From: Dactylonectria macrodidyma
Taxonomy: Eukaryota > Ascomycota > Sordariomycetes > Hypocreales > Nectriaceae
Direction of reading: 5' to 3'
DNA length: 64,000 bases
NCBI GenBank assembly: GCA_020744425.1
Contig: JAGMUV010000011.1
Coordinates: forward strand, 1,736,001 to 1,800,000
How positions within the stretch are numbered: position 1 is the stretch's first letter; every line of letters starts with the position of its first letter. A program made the translations under genes and the position numbers. Positions 44,434-55,094 of this stretch are shown here, in pieces. The notes beneath the pieces were generated by a model. It was not told the DNA's origin. It saw nothing but the letters and a program-made list of their open reading frames with translations, and searched no databases.

Positions 44434-45057
44434 ACCCGCCATTAGGGAGACGTTAGATTATCTATCTAGCGTCTCGACGCATCAGCCTGAGAATAGCCCA
44501 ACTACCAGCGAGGCTAAGATAAGCCTCGTAAGACAGTGGCTTCCATGGAGGGCTGAATCTTATGCCCCTGCAACTTCCCGTTAAAGAAGGGCATAGAACA
44601 TGGTACGGCGAAGCCGAAGCACTACGGCGCAATGGGGTACCTAGTGAACTAAGTTAGTTAAGACGGCTCAGCATGTGTCCGCTCCGCGATTCGTCGAGAA
44701 CTCAATGTGAAGGCCCGTTCCTAAGTCGAAAGGGTCAGTCGTGTTTCGGTCCCATGTGATGTCTAGGGACCGAGCAGGCGTGACTCAGGAGTCTTGTGGG
44801 TGAAATTACCGGCCTTCTAGCGATTCCGGACCTGCCACTCTCCAACGAATCCTGTTTATTCAGGCCCTATAGGTTAGGGACCCATGGTGCGCATCACCAA
44901 GCAGCTTCCATCCACGAAATTTCCCCGACTATGCTAGAATTCTACAACATTATATGTTCTCTCTATTGGATTTCACAGCGCTATCGAGCCCAGACGTTTA
45001 GATGTCGCAGTGAGTCGTTTTTCTCGGGCTCATAGCAAAGACGAACGTTTCTAACAC
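44434..45057. other. Intergenic, upstream of the dead NACHT-ankyrin gene
   Basis: About 620 bp. A 79-codon frame at 44796 is not recognisable. It may include further decayed parts of the neighbouring pseudogene, but I cannot see them. Confidence 0.4.
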
Positions 45058-46520
45058 TTGGAGGACTCCACAATAGATCGGCGTTATCTCTTTCGCCGCT
45101 GGCACAAAAATACCTCATTGCTGCACACTCCTGGAGCTTATTTAGTCAAAGACAACATGACTGAGCCCAGAGATAATAGGAGCGTGGTCGAAAAGGCACT
45201 GGCATGGATCAGCTGCGCTGCTAGACCATTGAGTATCCACGAATTTCAAGTTGCCCTTTCCATCAACGAGGAGGGCGGATCGCTGGATGAGAAAATGCCT
45301 TATCGATCGAGGAAGTCGTCACAGTCTGCGCCGGTCTCGTGGTGGTGGATGAAGAGAGCTTTACTGTTCGCTCGGCGCCTCATACGAAGCAAGAATGCTT
45401 CGACCGGACATTATGTGACTGACCTACACAGCCGAACCTCAAGGTTGCCAAAGTATGCGTCGCAGTCCTATCATCCGATAAGCCAGGGGCATTGTTGAAC
45501 TATGCGTCAAAATTCTGGTGTCATCACTCACGCGAGGAGCCAACCGCACAGCGACATGGTTGGGCCATGGATTTCTTGGAGTCAGGGCTTGCCGCTAGAG
45601 CACTCTCTAAGGCCGACATATTCTACACGACGAACCAGGCAACGGGGCTACATCTAGCGGCATATTTCGGGCTTGACGCCGCGGAGGATGCCCTCATCTC
45701 GCGTTCCCATGACCCCAACGTGCCCGGGGGATACGGCCGGACGCCAATCTTCTACGCCTCCAAAAAAGGACACTGCTGCACGATTAAGGTTCTTGTTGGG
45801 CATGGAGCAAAAATTGATGCGCCGTGCGTTGATGATTGGAATCGCTGGGCTGTACTGGAGGCTGTGCAGGGAAGTTTATATAATGTGGTGGAGCTGCTCC
45901 TCGATATAGAGGCCAAGAGTGATCCAGGAAGCGAGACTTGGGAATACAAAGACGCCAAAACATAGCTCTGGGAAGGTCGGTTATGTGTCACAATGAAAGG
46001 ATGGTAACTCTCCTGCTCGACAACGGTGCATCTATCAACTATGAAGATATAGCAGGCACCGCACTAATGATTACCGCCGCTTTTGGGAATGGGGGCATCG
46101 ATATGATGCGACTGCTGATCGAGCGTGGAGGTGATGCAGACTCCAGGGACCCCCTGGGTGAAACAGCCCATCATGAAATCCATTTCTACCTGTGATAATA
46201 CTGAACAAATCGAGCTACTTCTCGAAAGTAAGGTGAATTTGGAGCTGTGCGATGGCGCCGGTCGAACAGCGCTTACTCGCGCCGCTGACGCCGGCCGGGA
46301 GGAGTTGGTGAAGTTGCTACTTAATCACGGGGCTGAAGTCGAGGGGAATCTATCGGGGCCGACGCCACTCTATCTTACTGTCCACAACGGCCATGCTGCT
46401 GTCGTGAAGCTTCTTCTTGAGAGCGGAGCAGATCCCAAGATAAAAACCAACTGCCCGCAGATATCGTCATTGGAGTTAGCTAGGCGTCTTGGGAAGTTGG
46501 GTATTCTCAGGGAGGTTTAA
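45058..46520 (+). pseudogene. NACHT/STAND-associated ankyrin-repeat gene, frameshifted
   Basis: Pieces in different frames line up as the C-terminal half of a fungal STAND (NLR-like) protein. First comes VVEKALAWISCAARPLSIHEFQVALSI, the winged-helix block found just after NACHT domains. A frameshift near 45300 follows; the other frame reads VVTVCAGLVVVDEESFTV and then a TGA. From 45492 the ankyrin part begins: TGLHLAAYFGL, RTPIFYASKKGHCCTIKVLV, then after a stop near 45963 VTLLLDNGASINYEDIAGTA, and after another shift near 46190 GRTALTRAADAGREELVKLL and PTPLYLTVHNGHAAVVKLLL. At least three frame or stop lesions occur and the NACHT P-loop is missing. Such genes belong to fungal non-self recognition or cell death; this copy is dead. 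No restored version is proposed. Confidence 0.7.
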
Positions 46521-46835
46521 GCTTGCTAAAGATGCCAACTGCAAGAAGAGCGTCACGGAGTTGTCTTGGCAGGGAATGATCCAAGACTTGAAGCTGAAAG
46601 CCGCATTCATGGTTTAGATCCATGGCTACTTGGGAGAGTCCATGAGCATTGGGACGTCATTCAGCCAAACAGATACATTAGGAAACTGAGATAGTGCGTG
46701 GTTCGAAAATTGGTGGTCTATTCAACAAATCGTCTTCAATGGACTGCTCTAGGAGGTCCGTAAACCGGTTCTCACAGCCGTGACTGACAGCACGTCTGAG
46801 AGTTTTCATCCGGAGTCTCAACCAGCACACTACGG

Positions 46836-47600
46836 TTGCTCTCCTGTGAAGACACCTACACATCAAGTCCTAGGTTGCCGAGGAAGAAGTTATGGGGCTT
46901 CAAGCTGACAGTCATCTTCTCCTGGGGCATGATAGGCCAGTCCTCTATCCTCGGGTTATGCGTCGACCCAGATGTATGCCAGGTAACAATACCCTGGTTT
47001 CTCACTGAAGATAAGCCTCCGCCTTCATAATCGTGGCGGGTAATTGCTGACTGGATGCCCTCGCCACCAAGCGATTGCATAGTGTGCGTGTCCGCAGGAT
47101 AGAGCTCCTCATCCTAGTGGTTTATGACCCACTCCGATCTCTTCATACAATATAAGTATACGTACGCTAGAATCATCTGACTGGGTTGCGGATAGATGTT
47201 GAAGCCCACTGGCATCTTGGTAATGAGATTGATCTTATTCTTGTTTCTAATCTTAAAAGACATAAGTCTTAGTGATGTTTAGATCTAGGCCCCACTCTTT
47301 ATGAACGATTCTTGACCGAGTCACATAGCTCACGCCGAAATCTTTATGACCCTGAGAATCCTCGTCACCAGTTCGCATCGCGTAGGACTCCTCAACCTGC
47401 GATGAGCTGTGGTGACCGTCGAGAGCTGGGCCGATGCGGAGGCAAAACAGGTGTTGGTGGTATGGAGCGACAATGGTGCTGTGGGGGACCTCTTCCTCGT
47501 TCAGATCAATTGGGCAAGTGGATAGGATGCTTGTCACCCTAACTTCGTAGTGTGTGGAAGCGTTGTTTCTGAAGTGGAAAACGAAGATATACTTTTAGTT
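46836..47600 (-). pseudogene. Copper amine oxidase C-terminal fragment
   Basis: On the minus strand, frames from about 47600 down to 46856 read as the last third of a peroxisomal-type copper amine oxidase. FHFRNNASTHYEVR and ILSTCPIDLNEEEVP come first, then VAPYHQHLFCLRIGPALDG, where HQH supplies copper ligands. Lower down are EELYPADTHTMQSLGGEGI, then VTWHTSGSTHNPRIEDWPIM and LKPHNFFLGNLGLDV, the conserved C-terminus with the distal His. Stops interrupt near 47253 and 47115, and the N-terminal two thirds, with the topaquinone Tyr, are absent; upstream sequence becomes AT-rich. The match to the family is strong, but the gene cannot work. Confidence 0.75.
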
Positions 47601-48120
47601 ACTTATAGTAAAAGCATATTTCCAGTTATATCACTACATTTTTTTAAAAAGAAATATACTTAATATATCTTAGTAAACAAGCATCAGGCAATAGTTGTTA
47701 ATCAATGTAGCTAAAGTAGTAAATGTAGCTCCTACTAGATTGGGCAAAGCAGCCACCTTCCGGATTTAGCAGCAGCTAAAGCGTGGGTAAGTAAAAGTCC
47801 CGTCGCGGACGTTGCATTCCCGAGGTCGCATGCCGGACGACGCGCCTTATTAAGCAGTTGACAAGCACGTGCGCAACTTTATCTATTTGCAACTTCCTAA
47901 AGCAGAGGGTCTTCTGTGCAATCAGCGTGGGCTTGCGTTTGATCTACAGCCTACCTAGATTCTTAGCGCCTAGGCTTAGGATTTCTTACTTCAAAGATGG
48001 GCGCCACGCTCTAGCTAACAAATTGCCGTGAGTCCCAAGAGCTATATAAGCCAGAGAGGCTAGCATAGTGTGAAAGGGAAAGTAGACACCAACCGCCATT
48101 CTTCTCCTCACACCTCCACG
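47601..48120. other. AT-rich patch and promoter of the M14 gene
   Basis: The first 150 bp are AT- and TA-rich and probably the decayed continuation of the amine oxidase. The remainder is ordinary and includes the TATA box at 48043. Confidence 0.45.
48043..48050 (+). promoter_or_regulatory. TATA box of the M14 carboxypeptidase gene
   Basis: TATATAAG, 71-78 bp before the ATG at 48121. It lies upstream of the longer frame's first codon too, but the signal peptide decides for 48121. Confidence 0.55.
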
Positions 48121-49446
48121 ATGAAGACCTTTCGCCTGTGGGCGCTTGTTGTGCTCGCCTTCACCTCTGTATCTTCGGGATGCCTTCTGCCGGAGGAGCG
48201 TGAAAACAACGGCATCAAGAGAGTTGTCCGCCGCCAGTCCAGCAACGGAACGCCCATCGGCACGGGCGACCGCTTCAGCGGCGGAGCGACGGCGCCGCGG
48301 GGGCTCGGAACGCAGTCCTCGGTCAGCTTCAGCACACTGCTCAACGTCGCCGAGATCAAGAGCGGTCTGCAGGGCCTCGCCAACGCGTACGGCGTCCAGA
48401 CCTTCACCACGCCGTACAAAACCTATGAGGGCGCCACTGTCCTCGGCGCCAAGGTCGGCGGCTCCGGCGGCACCTGCAACAACGCCTACCGCGTCTTCTT
48501 CAACGGCAATATTCACGCCCGCGAGCGCGGGTCCATGGACAGCGTGCTGTACTTCATCTCGGACCTGCTGTACGCTAATAAGAACGGCGGCGGCCTGGTA
48601 TATGGCTCTAAGACGTATACTAATGCCCAGGTTAAGACGGCGTTGTCAGCTGGTATCGTCTTCATCCCGCTCAGCAACCCCGATGGTGTGGCCTACGACC
48701 AGTCGACCAACAGCTGCTGGCGTAAGAACCGCAACCCTGCCTCGGGCTCGGTCGGAGTGGATCTGAACCGCAACTTCGACTTCCTGTGGGACTTCAAGAC
48801 GCTATTTTCGTCGAGCGTGCAGTCCAGCGTGGCCTCGACGTCTCCCAGCTCCGAGACGTTCCACGGCACCGGCGCCTTCTCAGAGCCCGAGACTAAGAAT
48901 ATCAAGTGGGTTTTTGATACATACTCCAAGATCCGCTGGTTCGTTGACCTGCATTCATACGCCGGCGACGTGCTATATAGCTGGGGCAGCGACGAGAATC
49001 AGTCTAACTACCCGTATATGAACTTCCTCAACAGCACATATAACGGCGTCCGCGGCATCCTGTCTGACACGCCGGGCTCTGGCCGTGGCTATGGCGAGTA
49101 TACGCCTAAGACGGAGCTGGATGTTAACGTCGCTGCCGCCCAGCGCATGACCTCGGCCATGACAGCCGGCGGAGGCCGCTCTTATACGCCGATGCAGGCT
49201 TCTGCCTTGTATCCCACGTCGGGCGCTAGCGATGACTACGCCTACTCGCGACACTTTGCCGATTCCAGCAAGAACCTGGTACATGCCTATACCGTCGAGT
49301 TTGGCTTTGGCAATAGCGCCGCATCATGTCCGTTCTATCCCACCGTCGCTCAGTATAACTCCAATCTCAAAGCAACCAGTGCTGGTTTTATGGAGTTGTT
49401 GCTATCCGCTGTTGATCTGGGACTTGGCGATGCCCAGACTTGTTAG
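48121..49446 (+). CDS. Secreted M14 zinc carboxypeptidase
   Basis: Single exon; 441 aa from the ATG that starts a good signal peptide (MKTFRLWALVVLAFTSVSSG). A 17-residue longer reading from 48070 would bury it. The enzyme should remove C-terminal residues from extracellular peptides. KRVVRRQ around residues 33-39 could be a processing site for a propeptide. Zinc and catalytic elements are complete: NIHARERGS (His132, Glu135), the SNPDGVAYD and DLNRNFDF substrate-binding blocks, DLHSYAG with the third zinc ligand, and YTVEFGFG with the general-base Glu. Several Cys, including SCWRKNRNP and the terminal QTC, may form disulfides. Third codon positions are very GC-rich in the first half, more than in neighbouring genes, which produces long false frames on both strands. 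It looks fully functional. Confidence 0.92.
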   Translation: MKTFRLWALVVLAFTSVSSGCLLPEERENNGIKRVVRRQSSNGTPIGTGDRFSGGATAPRGLGTQSSVSFSTLLNVAEIKSGLQGLANAYGVQTFTTPYKTYEGATVLGAKVGGSGGTCNNAYRVFFNGNIHARERGSMDSVLYFISDLLYANKNGGGLVYGSKTYTNAQVKTALSAGIVFIPLSNPDGVAYDQSTNSCWRKNRNPASGSVGVDLNRNFDFLWDFKTLFSSSVQSSVASTSPSSETFHGTGAFSEPETKNIKWVFDTYSKIRWFVDLHSYAGDVLYSWGSDENQSNYPYMNFLNSTYNGVRGILSDTPGSGRGYGEYTPKTELDVNVAAAQRMTSAMTAGGGRSYTPMQASALYPTSGASDDYAYSRHFADSSKNLVHAYTVEFGFGNSAASCPFYPTVAQYNSNLKATSAGFMELLLSAVDLGLGDAQTC

Positions 49447-49804
49447 GCTGAGACTACCACAGTTACAAGAAGGGGAGGGGCTCCTTCTCGTCATTTGCGA
49501 GAAGTTCTGCTTTACTGTACGAAATGTTGCCCTGCATATTTCAGTTAGTTTTCCTATAACAGTCAACCTGATTTATGGAGTTGGGGTTCAGTTGAGAAAA
49601 TCCAGGTTAAGCAGGCCTATCACTACCCCTGCTTACGCCAGGTCTCATACCACTCTGATTCTCGAACATTCTACACTCGCAAAGCACACAGTTATCTCTT
49701 ACATAGTATCAATAGGAAAAATTTCAGCTGTAACTCGCATTATTATCTATAGACCAAAAGTATGTATCGCAGTACTGTCAAGAATTACACATTCGTTGGA
49801 GGGA
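49447..49804. other. Intergenic, 3' ends of convergent genes
   Basis: About 360 bp between stops of the M14 and NmrA-like genes. Nothing recognised. Confidence 0.5.
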
Positions 49805-50728
49805 TTATTCCTCTGCATTAATACATTTCCATCGACTTGACTCTCGCAGCCATTTCTCGAATGTTTGCAGACCAGGCTCCTGCTCTCGCAATGCCGCAAT
49901 ATCTGCATCCCATCCAGCCGTCCTGAACCACTCAAAGCTCTTGGACGCATCACTGACCATCCACAGCACGGGATATGCTACTGCCCTATACGTTTGTGGC
50001 AGATGCTCTCCAACTGTTATCCGAAACACTTGTTGAATCTCAGAGAAGCTTAGCTCGTCACCAGCCAGAGCAACCGCCTTGCCCGCCCATGCGTTAGGAT
50101 CCAAGAGGGCCTTGGCGGCAAAGATGCCGATATCGTGGGTGCTAACCAGCTGCATCTTGCGGTCCAAAGGCATACCCGCCGCCCAAAGAGATGCCATGAG
50201 CTGACCAAAGAAACCAGGGTTGTAGCTGTCCATGAAGCCCGTTGGTCGCAGTATGGTCCACCTCTTGCCCGAGTCGTCGCACAGCTCTCGCAGGCGGAGC
50301 TCAATGCGGTGCTTTGCGGCAAAGTGAGGCACATCTGTGGGTCGAGACCAGCTCACGACGTCGCCTCCACGGTCGACGCTCGTAAAGACGATGTGGTCGA
50401 CTTGAGAGTCCTTTGCTGCGGCCGCCTCGATGAGAGGCAAGGCTTGGGCTTCATCATTGGGCGGAACTGTGACGACGAAGACTGAAGAGATTGATGGATG
50501 CTCTGTGAAGATGGAGTCCGGGGTTTGCGTGTCACCTTGGACGAGAACAATGTCTGGGTACGTTGATTTGAGTGCCTGAGATTTGGGCGATGAGATGGAT
50601 CTCGTCAAAGCCAGAATGCGAATCTCTTGATGTTGCTGCGAGGAGGCCTTGAGGGTCATGTAGATCGCGTCGATGGTGGCCTTGCCTTGTTGGCCGGTGG
50701 CGCCCACGATGAGGATGTCCCGTGTCAT
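49805..50728 (-). CDS. NmrA-like NAD(P)-binding protein
   Basis: Single exon, 307 aa. NmrA-like proteins bind NAD(P) in a Rossmann fold and serve as redox sensors, regulators or reductases; the name comes from the nitrogen regulator NmrA. The N-terminus DILIVGATGQQGKATIDAI carries the GxxGxxG loop. ALTRSISSPKSQAL follows strand 2, VLVQGDTQTPDSI strand 3, and IVFTSVDRGGD strand 5. HRIELRLRELCDDSGKRWTILRPTGFMD is the usual block with the LRP.GFM signature. The active-site Tyr of classical dehydrogenases is replaced, as in other NmrA-like members. The gene differs clearly from the NmrA-like gene at 40362 and is not a recent copy. The start ATG at 50728 is directly before the first beta strand. 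Confidence 0.88.
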   Translation of the reverse strand: MTRDILIVGATGQQGKATIDAIYMTLKASSQQHQEIRILALTRSISSPKSQALKSTYPDIVLVQGDTQTPDSIFTEHPSISSVFVVTVPPNDEAQALPLIEAAAAKDSQVDHIVFTSVDRGGDVVSWSRPTDVPHFAAKHRIELRLRELCDDSGKRWTILRPTGFMDSYNPGFFGQLMASLWAAGMPLDRKMQLVSTHDIGIFAAKALLDPNAWAGKAVALAGDELSFSEIQQVFRITVGEHLPQTYRAVAYPVLWMVSDASKSFEWFRTAGWDADIAALREQEPGLQTFEKWLRESSRWKCINAEE

Positions 50729-51149
50729 TTTTGGTAGACTAAGTTCTGTGTTATAAAAAAAAGTGAGTTTTCTCTGGTTGTTTGGCGGTTGAGGGTGACA
50801 TGGCGTCCTTTAATTATACCATCTTGTCACGGACACTTTTCGGACACATTCCAGCCGGCCACTTTTGTATGACTCGACTAGTGTATGTACAACAGTGCAG
50901 TAAAGTCTGCATGCAGTTAATGCTGCGAGTGATGATCGGCGTCCGCAGGGGCTAAGCATCCCTAGGGTCGCACGTTGATCATATGCGAGTGCCAACGGGA
51001 GCCTAGAAGCATTTGATAGACTACGTCACCGGGTGGTGGCTAAGCCCCGTGTTTCGCCCGTCGATGTGGCTGTGCGGACTGATGCGCTGTTCTGTTGTCC
51101 CGATGTTTTCCTCCCCATCCAGCGTTTCACAACAACCAGTTTTCGATGT
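50729..51149. other. Intergenic, promoter of the NmrA-like gene
   Basis: About 420 bp. The part next to 50728 contains a short A run (TTATAAAAAAAAGTG) that could serve as a TATA-like element for the minus-strand gene. Nothing else is recognised. Confidence 0.4.
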
Positions 51150-51999
51150 CGATCATCCGCCCCCTCTCGCACAAACCCATCAGCCTCCGTGGACGAGATT
51201 GAGAAGCTGCGGAAGCAGTTGCAGGAAGAGGGGGACTATTATGTCGAGACATAGTCCCCTTTGAGTCTAAGGCTCAACGTCACATGACTTGGGTTGTGGC
51301 TTTTCGCGGCGCTCTGACTGCACGCATAAGTCAGCATTTAGGCTGAGAGCCCCAATAAAATTAAGCTTCCTTGCAGGGAGTCTCCATAATTAGCTGTGGA
51401 AAGAAACGCGAGGTGGGTCATTACAGCGAGGCATTGAAACAGACCGCAACAGTGGATAACGAGCAACTGATAATGTTGCTTTGTGTCTTGTTCATCTGCA
51501 TCGAATACTTGCAAGGCAACATTGACGCCGCCCTTCAGCATTCCCGATACGGAATTGCCATCCTCAACGAGTCATCATGTCCTCGGTGGACCCGGGAGCA
51601 TCTTTAGCCAATCTTCCACATTGCCAAGTCGATGTGCCTCCCAAAGATGAAGGGGCTTGATGCATCGATGTCACCAACCTTTGCTGGTGTTTCAGAAACT
51701 CAACCTGTTATCGATAGTCTGACGACCCAGGTATTGGATGTCACGCTTGGCGATTGCGATGTCGAAAGGACCAGCAAACGATCATGATAGATGAGTGGGA
51801 TTGCCGACTACGCAAACTAGAGGCTACTAACCAGGTCTCGTTGATGGATGCCTGCATCATATGCGCGATGCGCATCAAACATCAAATCGCAAAGATTCAC
51901 CTTGGGACCCGTGGACAACACACCGACCTCTGGTTCGACCAATATCTGAAGGCCTTCCAGTATGTCGTAGACTTGGCTGGAAAGGCATCGCAGCCTTAG
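51150..51999 (+). pseudogene. Zn2Cys6 transcription factor relic
   Basis: Open segments in changing frames resemble the linker and middle region of fungal binuclear-cluster regulators. SASVDEIEKLRKQLQEEGDY looks like the coiled-coil linker. HYSEALKQTATV, then LLCVLFICIEYLQGNIDAAL and HSRYGIAIL, are very typical of the block (YxxAL..L, LLxCxLFxxFExLxG, AxxHxxxGxxIL) in these proteins. Further down, LMDACIICAMRIKHQIAKI and WFDQYLKAFQYVVDLAG. Stops fall at 51252, 51607 and 51787, and the CX2CX6C DNA-binding cluster is not found. Confidence 0.55.
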
Positions 52000-52662
52000 G
52001 ACCCCGATGCGGCGGCAGCAAGCATCTCAACCCAAGACCCCCTTATTTACTTTTGAGGGGCAAGTTTATCCCGGGAAAGAATATGTGAATGACAATCTAT
52101 AACTGAGAATATTTTCGTTATTGAAATACCAACTCCTGAACTTTAAACATGATTTGATTGTTCAAATCTGCTCCACCTGGTATACATCACCCTAAATAGC
52201 TAGCATCAGATGTAACTCTTCGGTTTCGCTTTGTGCGACGCCCTAAGCTACCTGGCAATATAAACCAATCTCGACTGAGTTTATCTCGTAGACGATAGGA
52301 CTGTTATTTCACCCTTGTGACTCAATGTGGTATAGTAGCTTCTTATTAGGTTTCTAGAAGGGGGCATTTCGCACCCTTGAAACGATCAAATCTAAATTAA
52401 CTTTAGGCATTTTATCCTTTCAGGCAAAAGAGACGTGGGGAAACATCCGCACTTACATCATACCCTGCTAGATACCCCTGCCTGATTGGCACGGAGGGTT
52501 AATTTCCGCTGGATGGAGAATTATTTTGGCGTAGCATCGCAGGCACATCAAAGACATGCGTAGTTAGTTATATACTGCCATCGCCACCAGAAAGACAGTA
52601 ACATCTCGCCATCATTCGTTTCAATTCGTTGTTACCTTTTCTTCGTTGTTGAGCCGTTAAGC
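52000..52662. promoter_or_regulatory. Upstream region of the GH74 gene
   Basis: About 660 bp. Pyrimidine-rich leader sequence (TTACCTTTTCTTCG) precedes the start. TTATATACTGCC near 52569 is the best TATA-like word, about 95 bp before the ATG. A CCCCTG motif (52479) is the type bound by carbon-catabolite repressors, but one site is weak evidence. Confidence 0.4.
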
Positions 52663-54997
52663 ATGAAGCTACTGTCTCTAATTCTTGCTTCGACAGGCCT
52701 CACACAGGCTGCATTCGATTGGGAAAATGTCCGTATCGGCGGTGGGGGCGGTTTCATTGCTGGCATCGAATTCCACCCAAACGCCAAGGGTGTCGCGTAC
52801 GCCCGGACTGACATTGGGGGGCTTTACCGTCTGAATGCCGATGACGACTCATGGACAGCTGTGACAGACGGCACGGCGACTGATGCTGAATGGTGCGTCT
52901 AAGTTGAACTAATTATGTCCTCTTGGTGAGAAATGAAGGAAGCTAATTCTTGAGTTGCTGATTAGGAACCGCTGGGGAATTGATGCTTTGGCTTTGGATC
53001 CCTCAGACCCGGACAAGGTCTACACGGCTGTGGGCATGTACACCAACGACTGGCAAGTAGAATGTCGAGGACACAGTGTCACAGTTGACTAACGCAAGAA
53101 GAACAGGGACCCTAACAACGGCTCGATTGGCATAAGCAATGACAAGGGCGCCACATGGACCTTTACAGAACTTCCTTTCAAGGTCGGCGGTAACATGCCA
53201 GGTAGAGGAATGGGAGAGCGCCTTGCCGTTGACCCCCAAAACTCAGACATTGTTTACTTCGGCGCCCGCAGCGGCAATGGGCTTTGGAAGAGCACCAACG
53301 GCGGCACCAGCTTCGCTAATGTCACATCCTTTACTAACGTCGGCACCTTTGCTACTAACCCTAGCGATACTTCTGGATACTCGAATGATATCCAGGGTCT
53401 GACTTTTGTGACCTTTGACAAAACTTCGCCTGCCCTTGACGGAGCAACATCCAGGATCTTTGTCGGCACCGCTGACAATGTGACTGCTTCAGTCTACATG
53501 TCAAGCGACGCAGGCAAGACTTGGGACCCTATTCCTGACCAGCCTGGGCAGTTCTTCCCACACAAGGCCAAGCTGCAGCCTGATGAGAATGCCCTCTACA
53601 TTTCCTACAGCGACGGCACAGGCCCTTACGATGGCAGCCACGGTGCAATCTACCGGTACGACATTGCCGCCGCGACGTGGAAAGACATCACCCCGCCTGG
53701 CGATAACTACTTTGGCTTCGGTGGACTGGCGGTTGACCTCCAAGTACCGGGGACACTCGTCGCCGCGTCGCTAAACTCCTGGTACCCAGATGCCCAGATC
53801 TTCCGGTCCACCGACTCGGGTGAGACATGGTCGACTCTGTGGGCATACAACGCGGACTCCCAGTTGGAGTACTACTACGGCATCTCCACGCCCAAAGCTC
53901 CGTGGATCTACAAGAACTTCATCTCCATCGACACCAAGCGCCTGGGCTGGATGATCGAGGCGTTGGAGATTGATCCTTTCGATAGTGACCACTGGCTTTA
54001 CGGCACCGGCTTGACTGTCTATGGGGGGCACGACCTGAAGCAATGGGACACTGCTCACAACGTTACAATCGAATCGCTTGCCGAGGGCATCGAGGAGTTT
54101 GCAGTGCTGGAAATCAAATCGGCACCTGGAGGCAGCGAGCTCCTGGTCGGCGTTCACGACGACAGCGGCTTCACCTTTCCGACGAAGAGCTCCCTCAGCA
54201 AAGCGCCTCCATCAGCATGGGATAGCCCCATGTTTACCGGATCGGTAGGCGTCGATTACGCCGGCAACGATGTCAACAGGGTTGTGAGAGTGGGCAATAC
54301 TCAAGGAGTACCGCAGGTTGCCCTCTCTAGCGACGGAGGTTCATCCTGGAAGGTCCATAGCGGCGCTTCCAACTCGCAATCTGGTGGTTTTGTAGCCATA
54401 TCGGCAGATGCAGGCACGGTTCTCTGGTCTTCGGCCAACGAAGGCGTCCTACGATCCCTAAATCAGAGCGCCTTTGCTGCCGTGTCGAGACTGCCTTCAG
54501 CATCAGTCATCGCCAGCGACAAACAAAATCCCGCGTACTTCTACGCCGCGTCGGGCTCAACCTTCTACGTCTCCAGCAATGCGGCCTCCAACTTCAGCAA
54601 CGGGGAAGCCATCGGCTCGGCAACAAAGATCCGCGACATTGCAGCCCACCCAGCCAAGGCGGGAGACGTCTGGGTATCGACCGACGTGGGCGTCTTCCAC
54701 AGCGTCGACTTTGGCAGCTCTTTCACGCGGGTTTCGGCCGAACTGACTGACACTTACCAGATCGCACTCGGTCGCGGCTCAGGGGCCGCTTGGAACTTGT
54801 ATGCCTTTGGTGATGGTTCTGCCGGCCGCAAGCTGTATGGAAGTGGCGATCTCGGCAAGACTTGGGTTGACATCCAAGGCGATATCGGCTTTGGTGCTAT
54901 CGATGCCAACAGGCTGGAGGGAAGTGGGAACCATGCAGGACAGGTCTACGTGGGGACAAATGGCCGTGGCGTCTTTTGGGCCCAGGGGTCTTTGTGA
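52663..54997 (+). CDS. GH74 xyloglucanase
   Basis: Three exons, 52663-52892, 52966-53052 and 53107-54997, encode 735 aa. It should cleave the beta-1,4-glucan backbone of plant xyloglucan outside the cell. A signal peptide (MKLLSLILASTGLTQA) is followed by FDWENVRIGGGGG, the usual GH74 start. The two-propeller fold shows many Asp-box-like turns (SSDAGKTWDPI, STDSGETWSTL, SSDGGSSWKVH). Expected catalytic acids are Asp50 in YARTDIGGLYR and Asp489 in VGVDYAGNDV. GNMPGRGMGERLAVDP is another family block. No CBM1 cellulose-binding module or Ser/Thr linker follows; the chain ends at GRGVFWAQGSL. Intron 2 uses a GC donor (GACTG|GCAAGT), forced by the frame WDPNNGS. The esterase pseudogene lies about 100 bp downstream on the same strand. 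Confidence 0.93.
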
Positions 54998-55094
54998 TTG
55001 AGCGCTGTAGATATCTTTCGTTTAAGAGAAAAGAGTCATACGTGTGTTTCCCTTGATTTTGATCACCCCTGATGCCTAGCGTGGAATACTGATA

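Noticed and set aside
48146..48766. 206-codon plus-strand frame inside the M14 gene, and 176-codon antisense frame at 47986-48516
   Set aside because: Shadows caused by very GC-rich third positions; compositions are Arg/Ser/Pro/Ala-rich and the M14 frame has all catalytic motifs.
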